Shown piece after piece: positions 1 to 12,690 of a stretch of DNA of 64,000 nt. The notes beneath the pieces are model-generated. The model did no database searches. It was not told where the DNA came from and saw nothing but the letters and a program-made list of their open reading frames with translations. The stretch comes from Hydractinia symbiolongicarpus (taxonomy: Eukaryota; Cnidaria; Hydrozoa; Anthoathecata; Hydractiniidae): contig NC_079885.1 in assembly GCF_029227915.1 (NCBI RefSeq), positions 5,952,001 to 6,016,000 on the forward strand. Reading direction: 5' to 3'. A program made the position numbers and the translations under genes. Position 1 is the stretch's first letter. The number at the start of each line of letters is the position of its first letter.

Positions 1-182
1 TGTTAAAGCTTTTTGACAACTGGGTATAGGATATATAAGCTTAGTCTAAACACTGTCGTGCTGCAAATAAAATTTACAATTTTAACGTTATCTTAAAAAG
101 AGTGACTTTAATAATATTTCAGTCAGCTAGCTAATCATCGCACTTACAACTTACTTCACTGGGCTACAAAGAAATAACCCTC

Positions 183-3100
183 ATGGTGTTGCTAACAGCA
201 TTTAATATATTTATTTTTGCATCATTATTTGCATATTCTGTTTGTCTGACACCGATTGTTATTGGTAAGTCTAATTTTTTTTTGTCATTGTATGGTACTA
301 GAAAGGGTCGTTGGCAATGCGATTCTGTCTCAGTTAACAGTTTAGAATGGATGTTAAACTTGCGACCCCCTTCCCACCACGTTAACGACATGCTATTTTC
401 TGGCTTTTCACCATAATACTACATTAAAATAAAGAGGGTAGTACCTCTTGAAAGTTCATATACCCCAGGCAGGGGTATGATATTTAGTCGTTACCTGAGT
501 AAAAGGGCGGCATTGATATTTACGAAAATCGAGCGATGTGATTAGTTAGAACTTATGTCATAGCAGGCAATATTCCACAGTATTTCCTACTACTATAGCA
601 ACCTCTGTCAAGTATTGTCCTCGCAAGCTTGGCAATACTTTGGCGACGGTCAATATTCTCCGGTATTGCCCTCATAAACAGTTATTATAGGGTTATTAAT
701 ACATCACTAATCGATAAGGCCTGTGGAAAAATCCACTTAGGCAGGATAACAGAAAAACAACTGTCATTTATTTATTTTTTCAGAAATGTGTATGCCTCTT
801 GACTTCATCGTATAGATCTTAAAAAGCTGATAAAGGAAATATATAGGGTTATGTACTTTTGACAAACGGTTGCAGAGATATCAAGGTTTAAAGGTTTTTT
901 GATGACGTCATCAACCCGTCCATTCCAAAACAGATGCGGGGACCCAGGTTTGGGAAACTTACCCAAAATGGTCCCAGACGCAAGAGATGACGTCAGTTAT
1001 TTCAACCCGTTTCCTAGTTATTTAGCCTTAAATTTAAAAGTGCAATGCAATGGCTTCACTAATCTTAATATACCTTCCTTTGAAGTCAATATTGCTCTAA
1101 CGGATTCCTCAGTAAAAACACATCATAATAGTGGAGAACATTGTATTATGAAATAAATTTATACAACATCCTTCGCATTGGAACGCAATTGTATATTTGG
1201 GGCATGGATTGGGATGCCAGGCATTAAGATTAGACAATAACAGACAGGACAGATACATGTGCAGGTACAAAAACAGTACTAACCCCATCACATGCACTTA
1301 AATGGTATGACCCACTCACAATGACATGTAATCTAGGCAGCACTCCATTGTGAGTGTCCCCCACAGAATTTCATCATAATGCCCTTCAATGGTAGGACAA
1401 GCTTGAATGTCCCCCCCAGCATTAATCTCATCATATGCACTTCAATGGTACGACAAGCTCGAATGTCTACCACGGCATTTCATTATCATTTCATCATAAT
1501 GCACTTCAATGAAACGACAAGCTTGAATGTCTCCCACAGCATTATGCACTTCAATGGTACAACAAGCTTGAATGTCTACCACGGCATATCTCATTATTCC
1601 CTTCGTCATAATGCACTTTAATGGTATGACACACTCACAATGACATGTACATCTTGGCTGCACTGCAATTGTGAATGTCTCCCACGGCATTACTTACCCA
1701 CATCTCATTATTCTCTTCTATTCTTCAATATAAATAATAATAATATATAAATTAATAATAGCATACAGTAATAATATCAAGTAATGATATAATCAACAGT
1801 CCACACACGTGTATCTGTCCAAATTTTTGGCTGACTTAGGAAGGCCGACATCCCCATCAGTTAAAACGCGCAATGTGTAATTAGGCAGAACTAAACTGCT
1901 GACAGCAGTTTTAGCCAAATAGTTGTTCAAGGAAACCGTGCAGCTAGAGCAAGTGTCTCCATCTTTGTTGATGCGTGAGGGATAAGCCAGTTTAAACCAG
2001 TCATATACTGAACTCGGCTAACTCTGTCTTTAACAATGGTTGCGGTGATAAACGCTATGTGGTGATGAGGCAATGATACTCTGTATTGGTTGACCAGAGT
2101 AACATCACATAAAAACAAAAAAAAAATGTTGTTAGTTTGGCAAACCCTACACAGCATTATGAATAGTAAAGGGAGGGTGGATGTGAATCTTCAGCTCTAA
2201 CCGGTTGTTTGCAGAGCCAAACTTGAAATGGACAATGTACAGGTATTTGTAGGCCTGTCCCAATTAGCGAGGCATCTTAAAGCTAGTAGACGAGGCAAGT
2301 CTCCTATCCTGTATTGACCAGTATTGTTTCAAGTAAAGTTTCCTTATATGTGATCCTAAGAACATTAGCAAGTACAAGGCGACCTAGACAGCACTGCAGT
2401 CACCACAATTAACATGAGCTAAATGTTCATTTAGCTCCATCTAATTTACAGAACAAATTAATAGGAGATGTTTTATAGACTTTATCAAAGAAATTTTATT
2501 CACTTGCAAAAGTCACAGACAGAAGCTCCATATTATTATATAGATGAATTATTATGGATGATTTGGTTGTTTACATTTTAAGGGGTAAGCTCTTTCGACT
2601 CCGGTATTTGTGTGAGAGAAAAAAATTGTTAACCCTAGGTAAACAAAGTAATTATCAGTGCATTTCGTTATACAGGGGCATTCTTAGGACTTCAAATTAA
2701 TTTAAATAAATCAGAAGGCACTTAGTTTAAAACGTCAAATGATGTTTGCTGTGAGAAGAGATTCACAGGAAAAGATCTCTCCTCAGAAAATCCTAGCATC
2801 TTTTTTGTATCTGTCCAAATTTTTGGCTGACTTAGGAAGCGGGATTCTTAAGTCAGCCAAAAATTTGGACAGGACTATTGCTCTCACTGCTGGACCAAAA
2901 CCATGACAAAATTTTTAGCCAAATGGTTGTTCATTGAACCGTGAGCAAGAGCAAGTGTCTCCATCTTTGTTGATACGTGAGAGATAAGCCAGTTCCAACC
3001 ATAAGTCATAAGCTGAACTCTGCTAACTGTGTCTTTAACAATGGTTGCTGTGACGAACGCTATGTGGTGACGAGGCAATGATACTCCACATTGGTTGACC

Positions 3101-6100
3101 AGAGTGGCATCCCATAAAAACAAAAGAAGTGTTGTTAGTTTTACTAACCCTACACAGCTTTAATAATAGAATAGGGAGAGCTGGTGGGGAATCTTTAGCT
3201 CTCACTGGTTGTTTACAGAGCCAAACTTGAAATGGATAATGTACAGGCATTTGGCTGTCTGTTCTGTGAATTATAAAAGATTCAATTGAAATTGGTAGTA
3301 GTGGTAGATCCTAGACTTAAGGTTAAATATATATCATGTCATAGCCACGCATTATTCCAAGTGAACAGAGAAAGTTAGACAGAAAGGCGAAATCACACAA
3401 TTTAGACATTCACACAATGTGGACGGTATATGCATGTTATAATCTGTGAATACTTGTAAATTTCATCTTTGACAGGCAATTAAAGGATCCCTGCATTAAA
3501 TATAATATTTTTGCATATTATAAAGGAATAAAATTTGTTTATCTATAGTTTAAATTTGTTTTAAAAATCTTATTAGGTTCTAAAGATATTTCGTTTCAAG
3601 TATTACCATCTATATGATTAAAATACCTTGCAAAGTTACACAGTATTAAACTTTTTTAACAGTGTAGGCATGGACATATACAAAGTTTCTTAATTCAATA
3701 ATTTTCTCATCTTTAGTATAGGTGGAGGTGTTGTCAACTTTCTCTTATTAAAGTCTTAAATAACTTCATAGACAAACTGTCAATTAAAATTATGTACATA
3801 TGGGACTTATGTCATGTAGGTTTGACAATAATAATCATTGAAGATTCACCTGGAGACACACTGAAACAAGAGAATTTTTTTCACAAATATCAGGCCATTT
3901 CTTGAATAAAACTATGCCAGAGCTACAAAAAGCACCCACTAAAAAAATTACGAGTGCTATTGTGTGTGAAAAATCGCACTTGTAAGCTAAATTTACAAGT
4001 GCGATGTGAATATTTGCAAGTGTGATTCACACTTAACTATTTTTTGTTTACTGCAACGTTAGGTTATTGCTGTATAGAGATGAATTTTGATTGTAAAACG
4101 TATTAACCACAAGTGCGATCGTGTGTTGGCAGATTTGCTATATGTTTTTGGCATTAGATATATTTCTAAACATTATTGATTTCTCCTTCTCCTTTTAAGA
4201 AGATTTTTTAAACTTTATTCAACATGTTTTTTCTTTGGTATTATACATCACGAAAACATTCATCTGAAAGCTGTATTAAGGTACAGGACACCTAAGCTCT
4301 CCCATGTTCTGGTTTTATTTAACTTGCATGGGTGCACACTCTTCTCGCAGTATTCTCTGTGACGATGAAGGTCGGACTGACTTGTGGAATAGTTCCAAAT
4401 GGTCTTCCGTCTTTCGTTCGAGTCTCAGTGTTATGCCGAGCATAAGAGTGTCAGCATGAAGGAAAGGGGGCGACTTTAATGTTCTCTATACTTTTTAAAC
4501 AAATCAATCACAAAGAAATGAATGTTATGTAATCAGCATAATAGCCTTTTTCATCGCTCTATAATATTTTAGAAAAAGAAAAAATTCACCAGTGCAAAAA
4601 AAAGGACTCGTAAATCTTTTTGCGAGTGTGCGGGCGAGTGCGCGTGCCATCGCACTCGTCTCAAGGAATGGCCTGAAATATATATGGTATGTCAAGCCAT
4701 ATTTCCAACCATTATGCTATATTTAAAAAAAGACTTTATCCAGGCAATAAAACGATTGTGTAAATGAATATAAGACAGAGAAAAATGTACCTACCAGTAT
4801 ATATAATATTAAAGGTAAAGGGATCTAAATATAATTTTTCCTATGAAATATGTATACAATTCATTTACGCGTCTTATATTTTGGATTTTTTTATAGTTCC
4901 TGGAATTGGTGGAAGTCAAATACAAGCAAAACTTGAGAAGAATGCAACGGAACATTACTGGTGTTATAAAAGATACGAAAATTGGTTCACGCTGTGGTTA
5001 AATATTGAAGAATTAATTCCATGGTTTTCTGAATGTTGGGTAGATAATTTAAAGTATGTTATTTTCTGTCGCTTTCAGATTGTCATATTTGTGAGAGGTT
5101 ATAATCTGCGTCATACAAAGGTATAATATATATACAAGGGTAAATAAAGTCAACCTTAGTCTCAATTTTTAATAAAAGTTATGTAAGTAAACACTAAAAT
5201 ACAATGAAATAATAAACAAAGAACTGCATGTGTTTCTTATACATTTCATAAAATTATACAATTTTTAGCATCCTGTTATTCATATGGTTTCTGTTGGATA
5301 ATAAAAAAAATTTTCACTGCTCCCCCACATTTGCCATGCCATGACATAATATGTAATGATAGAAAGGCTGTTCATGATGAACAAAATGACAAACTGGTCA
5401 ATGTCAAGTAAACACAGAAAGTTTAAAAAAATACAAAAAAAAGTTGTACAATAACTTACTGACAAAGAAAGGAATTATTTACTTAAATTTTAGAAATGCA
5501 AAAACTATGACAGCAACATTATACAATATACAAATATTTTTTTTTATTAATTTCTGAATTTTTCAAAAGACCTGTCCTCTAGCCTGAGTAATGTTCTTCT
5601 CCAACACAGTGCAGATTGTCTACTCAAGAAGCTGCTTATTATTACTGTGTAACTAACCAATATTGACATATTTTTCAAAGTATTGCTATGCTTCCTATAT
5701 TGCGATGCATGTATGAAACACTTGTTTTGGATGTGAGTAAAAAATCGCCATTTTCAAGTTTGTTGATGGTCATCAGTGGTCTTCAATGATCAGCTAAGGG
5801 CAGAAAAGGTTTTTAAGGCTTGCACAATGCTAAATGAAGAAAAAATTACGTTAGATTTTTAGGATTTAAGATTTCGATAGATCCTCTGATGCTATAAATA
5901 ACTAATTTTAATATACATTTGTTCTATGACTCTATAGGTTGCTCTGGTATTCAAGTAGATAAGGAGAGAATTCTGTTGACAAAGCGAATACCAACAAAAT
6001 GTATTTTGTCAGTAATGACTAAATGTACACTAAATTCAAATTTATGTTTGTAAAAGCAAGGTAATTGAGGTTTTGTGTACGCATTTCACTGCATCACAAT

Positions 6101-8479
6101 GCCTTAAACTCACTACCTACCACCCGTCAAAACAAATCTTAAAAGCTAAAAATAAAAACGCTTGTATGTTGTTGCTAATTGGAGCCTCATATTGTTTTTC
6201 CCCAGGTTGGTGCCCAGTCCTATTTCTGGTAAAATGGAGAATACACCTGGTGTGTATACTAGGAATCCAGGATTTGGTGGAACAAGTGGGATTGAGTGGT
6301 TGGATCCAGCCAGTCATGTTGCTGGTGTTTATTTCTACCCTCTGATTGACACTCTGCATCGATTGCTTGGTTACACACGTGGAAAAGATCTTCGCTCCGC
6401 TCCTTACGATTTTCGTTATGATCCAGGTTTATACAACTTTTATGCTTCTTAATTTGTAACTATTTTTAGTGTTGCTCGTGATTCTAGTACATGTCTTTTT
6501 TATTAGTCGCTAAGTCGCTAAAAGTTGAAATTTGGGTTAAATCCTGAACAACTTGCCAGTCTGATAATTTTAAAAGTTAACTAAGCCTTAAACTGGGTAA
6601 CAAACAACCTACGAAACAGTCTATTGAAGAGTAAAAAGCTTTTTTAATAAATAATAAAAAATAAATAATATTAACGTAAATAACAACTTATATTATCATT
6701 GTGTGGCGGGATTTAGTTTTGTGATTTTGAAGTATTAGAATGGTATGATAAAGAATAGGAATCATGGAAATTATGCATAACATACGTTCTTTACATGTTT
6801 TTTTATTCCAGAAAAGGTTAAGTCATCACATAAAACCAACATTTTCTTTTCCGTTTTTATAGAGTCTGCCGGTGACTACTTTGTTCGGTTAAAAGCACTC
6901 ATAGAAGATACGTACCACTCGAATGGAAACAAGAAAGTCATGTTACTTTCTCACAGCATGGGAACGCCATATTCGTTATATTTTTTAAACAACCAGACAC
7001 AAGATTGGAAGGACACTTACTTGAAAGCATGGACCACAATTTCAGGTAGAATACTTAGGTTCTGGTTTAATAGTCACGTGATGTAATAACCCTACACTTG
7101 TCAATGAAACAAAAATTTTTGACAGGAATATTTAAATTGCGGGTGTACACTATGTCAGAAGTGCTAAGGATGTTAAGAAAATATGCAGTTAAAATTATGT
7201 GGACATTATGAGTTGGAAAAACACTTCCACGTTGTTTGCGTATTACGGACATATTTAAGAAAGAAATAATTTCAAAATGTCAAAATATTATTCATCCCTT
7301 TGAAATCATTCCTTTTTTACATGTCTAACCAATCCAAAAGTTGTTCCGGTTAATGATCTGTCTGCAATTAAACGAATATGGTTCTAGGTTTATCATTGAT
7401 CTTTCAATAATAATTTTAGTCAAAATAATTTTTAAAATGCGTTGTATATTTTCGGATTAATTTTATTAAAAAAAGCACTGAAACCTTCTCGCTTAAGATA
7501 TCAACCGCCAATCACGTTTGTTCGTTCGTTCCGTTCCGTTCGTTCCGTTCGTTCGTTCGTTCGTTCGTTCGTTCGTTCGTTCGTTCGTTCGTTCGTTCGT
7601 TCGTTCGTTCGTTCGTTCGTTCGTTCGTTCGTTCGTTCGTTCGTTCGTTCGTTCGTTCGTTCGTTCGTTCGTTCGTTCGTTCGTTCGTTTATTCAATTAA
7701 TTTTTAGGTGTTTACACTGGTGCAGTGAAAGCAATCTTAGCTTACATATCTGGCGATGGATTTGGTATTCCCAGCGTCCTTGATAAACCTAAGATTCTTC
7801 GTAAATTTCAAAGAACGTTCAGTAGTCTTGCGTTCATCCTTCCTGATCGCGAGTTTTGGAAACACGATGAGGTAAGGAGAGAGGAAAGGGATTTGCAACG
7901 TGTTGTTTTTAGGAAGAATTTTTTTTTCATTTTGTTGAAGTCTGAAGAAAAAATTTTCGCTTTACTAATTTTAAGATGTTGTATACATAGATACTAAATG
8001 TATGCAACGGAATCAAGTTCAAAGAAATGTTAAAATGTATGCAACGATGTAGGGAAGTTTTCTTTTTTTTTGAGGTTTTGGTTAAAACTGCGAACAGATC
8101 ATACACGGTGAACGATTATGATAACTTGTTTGAAGACATGGGTTACCCTCTCGCCCAAAAAATATTACGTGCCGTACCAAGAGCTTGGTCTGATCAACCT
8201 CCCAACATAAAAATGTTTTGCTTTCACGGAAATTCTGTGAAAACTCCGGGTGTATTGAGCTATCCCGACGGACATTTTCCAGACTATGCCCCTGATATTG
8301 ATTATGTGGGCGGAGATGGTACTGTGACAACTCGAAGCCTAAAAGCCTGTCTTAAGTGGCAAGATAAACAAAAGCAGCCGATAGTTCACGAAGAGTTTAG
8401 TGATGGAGAGCACAATGCTATTTTGGGAGACGCAAGATTGATTCGTGCAGTTGTTCAAGCCTTACGATCTGCTGATTGA
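183..8479 (+). CDS. PLA2G15: Lysosomal phospholipase A2 (group XV, LCAT-like), six exons
   Basis: Predicted exons are 183-264, 4897-5053, 6206-6426, 6863-7045, 7708-7871 and 8075-8479. They join in frame with GT..AG borders to 403 residues, close to the roughly 412 of vertebrate LPLA2. The N-terminus is a signal peptide, followed by the PGIGGSQ oxyanion/lid start of the LCAT family. The catalytic triad is visible: Ser185 in SHSMG (exon 4), Asp350 in GGDGTV and His382 in GEHN (exon 6). Known family role: acid phospholipase A/transacylase that degrades phospholipids in lysosomes; the secreted relative LCAT acts on lipoproteins. The exon 2 motif WFTLWLN and the exon 3 motif RSAPYDFRYDP favour LPLA2 over LCAT. 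The phase at every junction agrees, so the model is well supported. Intron 1 is 4.6 kb and full of repeats; intron 4 holds a long tetranucleotide repeat. Confidence 0.9.
1363..1710. repeat. Imperfect tandem repeat in intron 1 of the LPLA2 gene
   Basis: About five diverged units of roughly 50-80 bases are seen. They share cacttcaatggta, cgacaagcttgaatgtc and accacggcat. Units vary in length, so this is an old minisatellite or a relic of a repeat-rich element. Short open frames on both strands here follow from the repeat and are not genes. Confidence 0.6.
1811..3260. repeat. Two diverged direct copies of an interspersed repeat plus a foldback
   Basis: The segment near 1907-2250 recurs at about 2917-3255. 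Both copies hold a block with agagcaagtgtctccatctt and ctttaacaatggttgc. A 33-base sequence at 1811-1843 recurs at 2808-2840. A perfect 24-base inverted repeat (arms 2811-2834 and 2849-2872, 14-base loop) sits between the copies and looks like the joined ends of an inverted-repeat element. The minus-strand frames of both copies give partly conserved peptides, but I recognise no protein family. Confidence 0.55.
3890..4676. mobile_element. Non-autonomous inverted-repeat transposon, about 790 bp
   Basis: The ends TCAGGCCATTTCTTGA (3890) and TCAAGGAATGGCCTGA (ending 4676) are inverted repeats with 15 of 16 bases matching. Inside is a perfect 12-base hairpin (3974-4004, arms TCGCACTTGTAA) and further gcgagtg/cactcg repeats. 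There is no coding capacity. The termini resemble hAT-type MITEs, but no clear 8-base target duplication is visible, so the superfamily is open. Confidence 0.6.
7520..7690. repeat. (GTTC)n microsatellite in LPLA2 intron 4
   Basis: About forty copies of the tetranucleotide GTTC, with a few GTTCC variants at the start, lie just upstream of the acceptor of exon 5 (7708). The open frames across it, with repeated VRSF or TNER peptides, are artefacts of the repeat. Confidence 0.95.
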
Positions 8480-10640
8480 ACGAATAGTGAGATGACGGCT
8501 GGACCTTCATTCAACCCAGTGGTTACAAAATAGTATTTTCAATATTTGAGTTTTTTATGTAGAGTTATATGAAATATATAAGATAAAAATATTATACGTA
8601 AGTTGTAAATATAAATATATACACGTTTTTTGAATATTTTTCTCAGTCAAGTTTTTAAATATTCGCGCAAGTACAACTTCCAAGTCTTTCTGAAATCCGC
8701 ATACATGACTCGCAAATCTCGAGATAACCAAACGTTTTTATCACCAGTCCCGCGCGTTAGCCTACAACAGTTCGTCGTAGTTAATATTTAAATGTACAAA
8801 ATATATTTATATACAGCAACACAATTATCACAAATTTTGATGAAACAAGATTCAGAATTTTACGCCTGTACTAACCTCATTCTTGTTAAATTTTGCATAC
8901 TTAGAGACGTGATCGCGTGAGCGCTGGGTTGACATCTCGTCTAAATGTTGAACGAAATGCACCAATATGTGCACAGAGCAACAAAATGATTTAAGTTAAC
9001 GTTACTTGTAAATTTTATTGACATGTTTGAAATGTTTAAGAGACACGATTGCAAGCCATCTATGACGTATTCTAGAACTTCAATCTTCATCAACATTTGT
9101 GTTATGATATTTTTTGTCGTTTTGTTGTACAACAAACCTTACCACAAATTCGTACAGTCAGCTGAACAACGATTTTGCTTCTAATGGAGACTAAGCTGAA
9201 AGTTGGGTCATATTCACCATTAAGGTTAGATGCGAAGGTTGGTTTTTCCACTAGTTGCGACCAAAACAGCAGTCGTATTAATGTTTTTACAATGTAAATC
9301 AAATTTTTGTTCGTTTTCTAATGTTAAGTGTATTTTTTAGGTATCTATTTTTAAAAGCAATATATCACTACATCATACATTTTTGTTATCAAAAATCTTG
9401 GGCGAGCGAATTCGCGTAGTACTTTAAGGGAGAAATGATGAAAACAAAGCACATGCAATCTTGTTATTCTCTTCGTACATCTAAAATCTCCTGACAGTTT
9501 TTCTGAACGAGATGCCAACTCTCTCATTTTTTATGTCTGTTGATCAACAAAGTTGATATTAATAATTAATAATTAATTAAGTTGATATTAATAATTATTA
9601 ATAATTATTATGATAGTTGGTATTTAAAAGTGTGTGAAAAAATATTCTTGACTAATAGTGGATGATATCGTATTGTACATAATCATTGCTCAAGTTCTTT
9701 TTCAGATTTTCTGTATTTTCTATTCCGTTTCTACACCTTTAACTATGCGGGCGTCTTGTTTGTACTTTCAGAAAACCGATTTAGAAAAAGCTTTTCCAAA
9801 ATGATAACCAAAATATGTTCCTACAAAATCTCTTACCTACACAGAAAGAAAGTTGTGGAGAAAATTTTGCAACCTTACTGGTAAACAGCTAAAACCCGCA
9901 AAATTATCTTACTAAGACAAAACTACGCAGTAATTTGGTAACCTTTGTCTGGCCCTCCTCCTTAAATGCCTTTTTGAGTAAAATGTCTAAATACGAGTTG
10001 TTCACTTTTTTTGCAAAGTTAGAGTCCTGAAAGAAAAGTTTTTCTGAACATCTTCCCGAGAACATGTACTTATCTAAAAAAGATATTTTAACTGTCATTA
10101 TATGGAAAGCTACAGTAGCTGCTAGAGTCCAAAAAAAATGTGAAACAACAATGATCACAATTGTTGAAAATGATTCGGCCTTCCAGAGGGATACATTGGA
10201 AATTGTGTTCCTTACCTATGCAAGAGATTGCCAGTAAATGATATTGTGAATATGTCTGTAAAAGAAATATGTTTGCTGTTACGAAAAAATTTGATGTCAT
10301 GTCAAAAAATTATGTGGTTGATCTGATGAATTGGTTTCAAAATCGAGAATCTCTTCTGGGTGTTATGCCATCTGTAAATATATTGCCAATGATCTGTTGT
10401 TTTCGTCTCTTGCACAACACCCTTTTATGATGGTGATTTTGGAATTGGGAAAGTAAGCTCATCTTACCAAGCAGGTTCTGTATTGCTAGGCATTATTTTT
10501 ATATTCCCAACACCTGAAAAGGATGGGTTACGTTTTCAATATTGTCTTACAGCTGAAGAAATGACTGAATTTTCAATGGATGACTATGTGAAGGATACTA
10601 TAAATATTGTACATAAAATGTAAAAATGACCACAAATGAT
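8480..10640. other. Intergenic, no gene recognised
   Basis: This stretch follows the LPLA2 stop codon and is AT-rich. It contains an AT-only repeat cluster at 9545-9612 (taataattaa units). No open frame shows a recognisable domain, and no RNA gene was seen. Confidence 0.5.
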
Positions 10641-11615
10641 TATTCCAAACACAGCTTCATCCTTTCTTTGAAGAAAAATGATTTGTTTTGATGAGAAATT
10701 ATTTATTTGACCGATCAATGTCGCCAGATCATCATCATAGCTAATAAAGTCTTCGACAGTGATGTCATTGTCTTTACGCAGCCGAGTAAAAAGCCTCTCA
10801 AATTCTTTATCATTTGGTATCCTCTAAAATGCAGTTAATTTCTGATTCTTTAAACCCACACTTTTAGAAGCAATGTAGTATGACCTCTGCAGACACATCT
10901 TTCCAAGCTACTTGTAACCAAATGAATTGCTTTTGCAATATTGACGTCTCGTATTCTTTCTGAGGCGTTCTTACCTTCGTCAATTCGCGACACTACATAC
11001 TTCATTAGCATTTTCCGATATTTACATTTCAACGCTCTAATTATGCGGCATCAAATGGTTGTAAGCTAGATGTGGTACACTTTCGCAGAAAGATCAGCTT
11101 TACGTTCTTTCATTTATTTTGGAGTGTTTCAGGGTGGCAAGGTGCGTTATCAAGAAAGAGAATAATCTTTCTACCTTCTAACTGAACTGTACGATCAAGA
11201 AGTCTCATACATCTTCCATTATTTCAGTTCTCATCCAAGCCTTGTTGTTTGAGAAGTAATGCACCATACTTGATCTTTTTGGAAATCCCTGCAAATTTTC
11301 GTTTTATTGGCCCTGAAAAAGCCATAAACTGGCTGAAAGCTATGCTGAAAGATAACATACAAAAAATTGAAGAATGCAAAATTTGTTTCGTATGACCCAT
11401 TCTTAAGCCTGTCCGCTGTAGAGAGGTCACTTCCAGGGGGCAATGTCAATCGGGACCTTGAATGTCCATTATGCAGAGGTGTCCGCTAAGAAGTGTCCGC
11501 TACATGGAGGTTTTGTTATGAGAGTTTGACCGTCGTTTCATCCGTTCCCAAGAAAAGTGTCCGTTGTAGAGAGGTGTCCGCTACAAAAGATGTCCGCTAT
11601 AAGGAGGTTTAACTG
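10640..11615 (-). pseudogene. pogo/Tigger-like (CENP-B/Jerky-type) DDE transposase remnant with terminal repeat
   Basis: Reading the minus strand from 11430 to 10640 in shifting frames gives typical Tigger/Jerky transposase pieces. One is a DDE block with LFLDNAPCHP near 11140-11180. It is followed by a block with SLQPFDAA, then MLMKYVVSRIDEG, and the acidic C-terminal part. Several frameshifts break it, and the N-terminal CENP-B-type DNA-binding region is missing. Directly upstream (11440-11615) are repeated tgtccgct and gaggtgtccgcta motifs, typical of the ends of such elements. The element is therefore a decayed deletion derivative of a Tc1/mariner-superfamily transposon. The opposite terminus was not found. 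Confidence 0.6.
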
Positions 11616-11639
11616 TAGTAAAATAAAAAAACTCATCAA

Positions 11640-12690
11640 ATTTTCTTCAATTCACAATGCCGAAAATATTTATTATTCAGGCTTAACTTTGAGAATTAAA
11701 GTTTTTTTTTAGGTTCTACAATACTATAGAGATGAAACATGTAAAATGTAGTATAGGGGCTACCTGTTGCATGGTAACATTGTGTCAAAAGAAAATTCAC
11801 TAGTAAAAACCACTGTCATGGACAAAACATATTGAAATTCAGAACGGTTAATTTTCAATTTAGTCACCACAAGTGATCACATTGATTGCTTGGAATCACG
11901 CATCTTGAACTTGTCAATGTTTACTTGTCCATGTTCACAGTGGAGTAAAGATCTTGATTTATTTGATTAAATCTAAACTCTTGAAACATACTAGTTGTTG
12001 CTGACGTCGGCACGATTATTGTCCCTAATTCTGAGACTTTCGTGGATTATCTCGGGCATTATCTCGTTGTGCTGATGCGCTAAAGTATGCCACTCGCGAA
12101 TACTACACGTTCTCTACCTGGTTTATGGGTGCGCAAAAGTAGAGATTTTGGAGATAAGAACACAATATTTCTTACCTTCACACAAGTGAAATATTCTACA
12201 GGCGCTTGTAAAAATTGGAAACTTCTCTAAAGCAAACGAAAGTGATGTGTTTAAATTTCCGTGAAGAAAAAAAAATAATTCTGCAATTATCCTCACGATA
12301 AGAAAACATTAATAAGGAATCTGAAAAATTGTACAGGGGTTTCCTTCGGGGTTAGATTCTTCAAAAGTTTATTTTTTATTTGGCAGTTTCTCCGTGTCTC
12401 CTTGTCCCCCACCCCTGTAAATTCCGGTCCGTATCTATGGGTCCGGGTCTTATTTTTCCAATATCCTAAAATATATTCAAAACAAGAAGTGAAACATGCT
12501 TGTTTGGCATGGTGTGGTTTTCTTTTATTAATTTTTATTTTTTTATTTTTATAACCAACAAGTAACTAACATGTAAAAATGGTTTCCTGGTGAGCTAGCA
12601 CATGTACCAGCGGCACTTTATTTCACCCATTCCTCCCAGAAAGCAAAAAAGGATGTTTTGGCTACCATCTGCACAATTTAGATGCAAATG
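11640..12690. other. Intergenic, dispersed repeat copy only
   Basis: A segment at about 11685-11830 (gagaattaaagt, ttctacaatacta, cctgttgc) recurs diverged at about 13690-13820. This indicates an interspersed repeat. I see nothing else recognisable. Confidence 0.4.

Noticed and set aside
5939-5957. Possible small extra exon of the LPLA2 gene after tctatag
   Set aside because: Including it breaks the phase to the exon at 6206, while direct joining of 4897-5053 to 6206 keeps frame and family alignment.
7442-7783. Frames with repeated VRSF and TNER peptides
   Set aside because: Products of the (GTTC)n microsatellite in an intron, not genes.
10300-10625. Plus-strand frame ending in MTEFSMDDYVKDTINIVHKM
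   Set aside because: No domain recognised, no continuation upstream; lies beside transposon debris.
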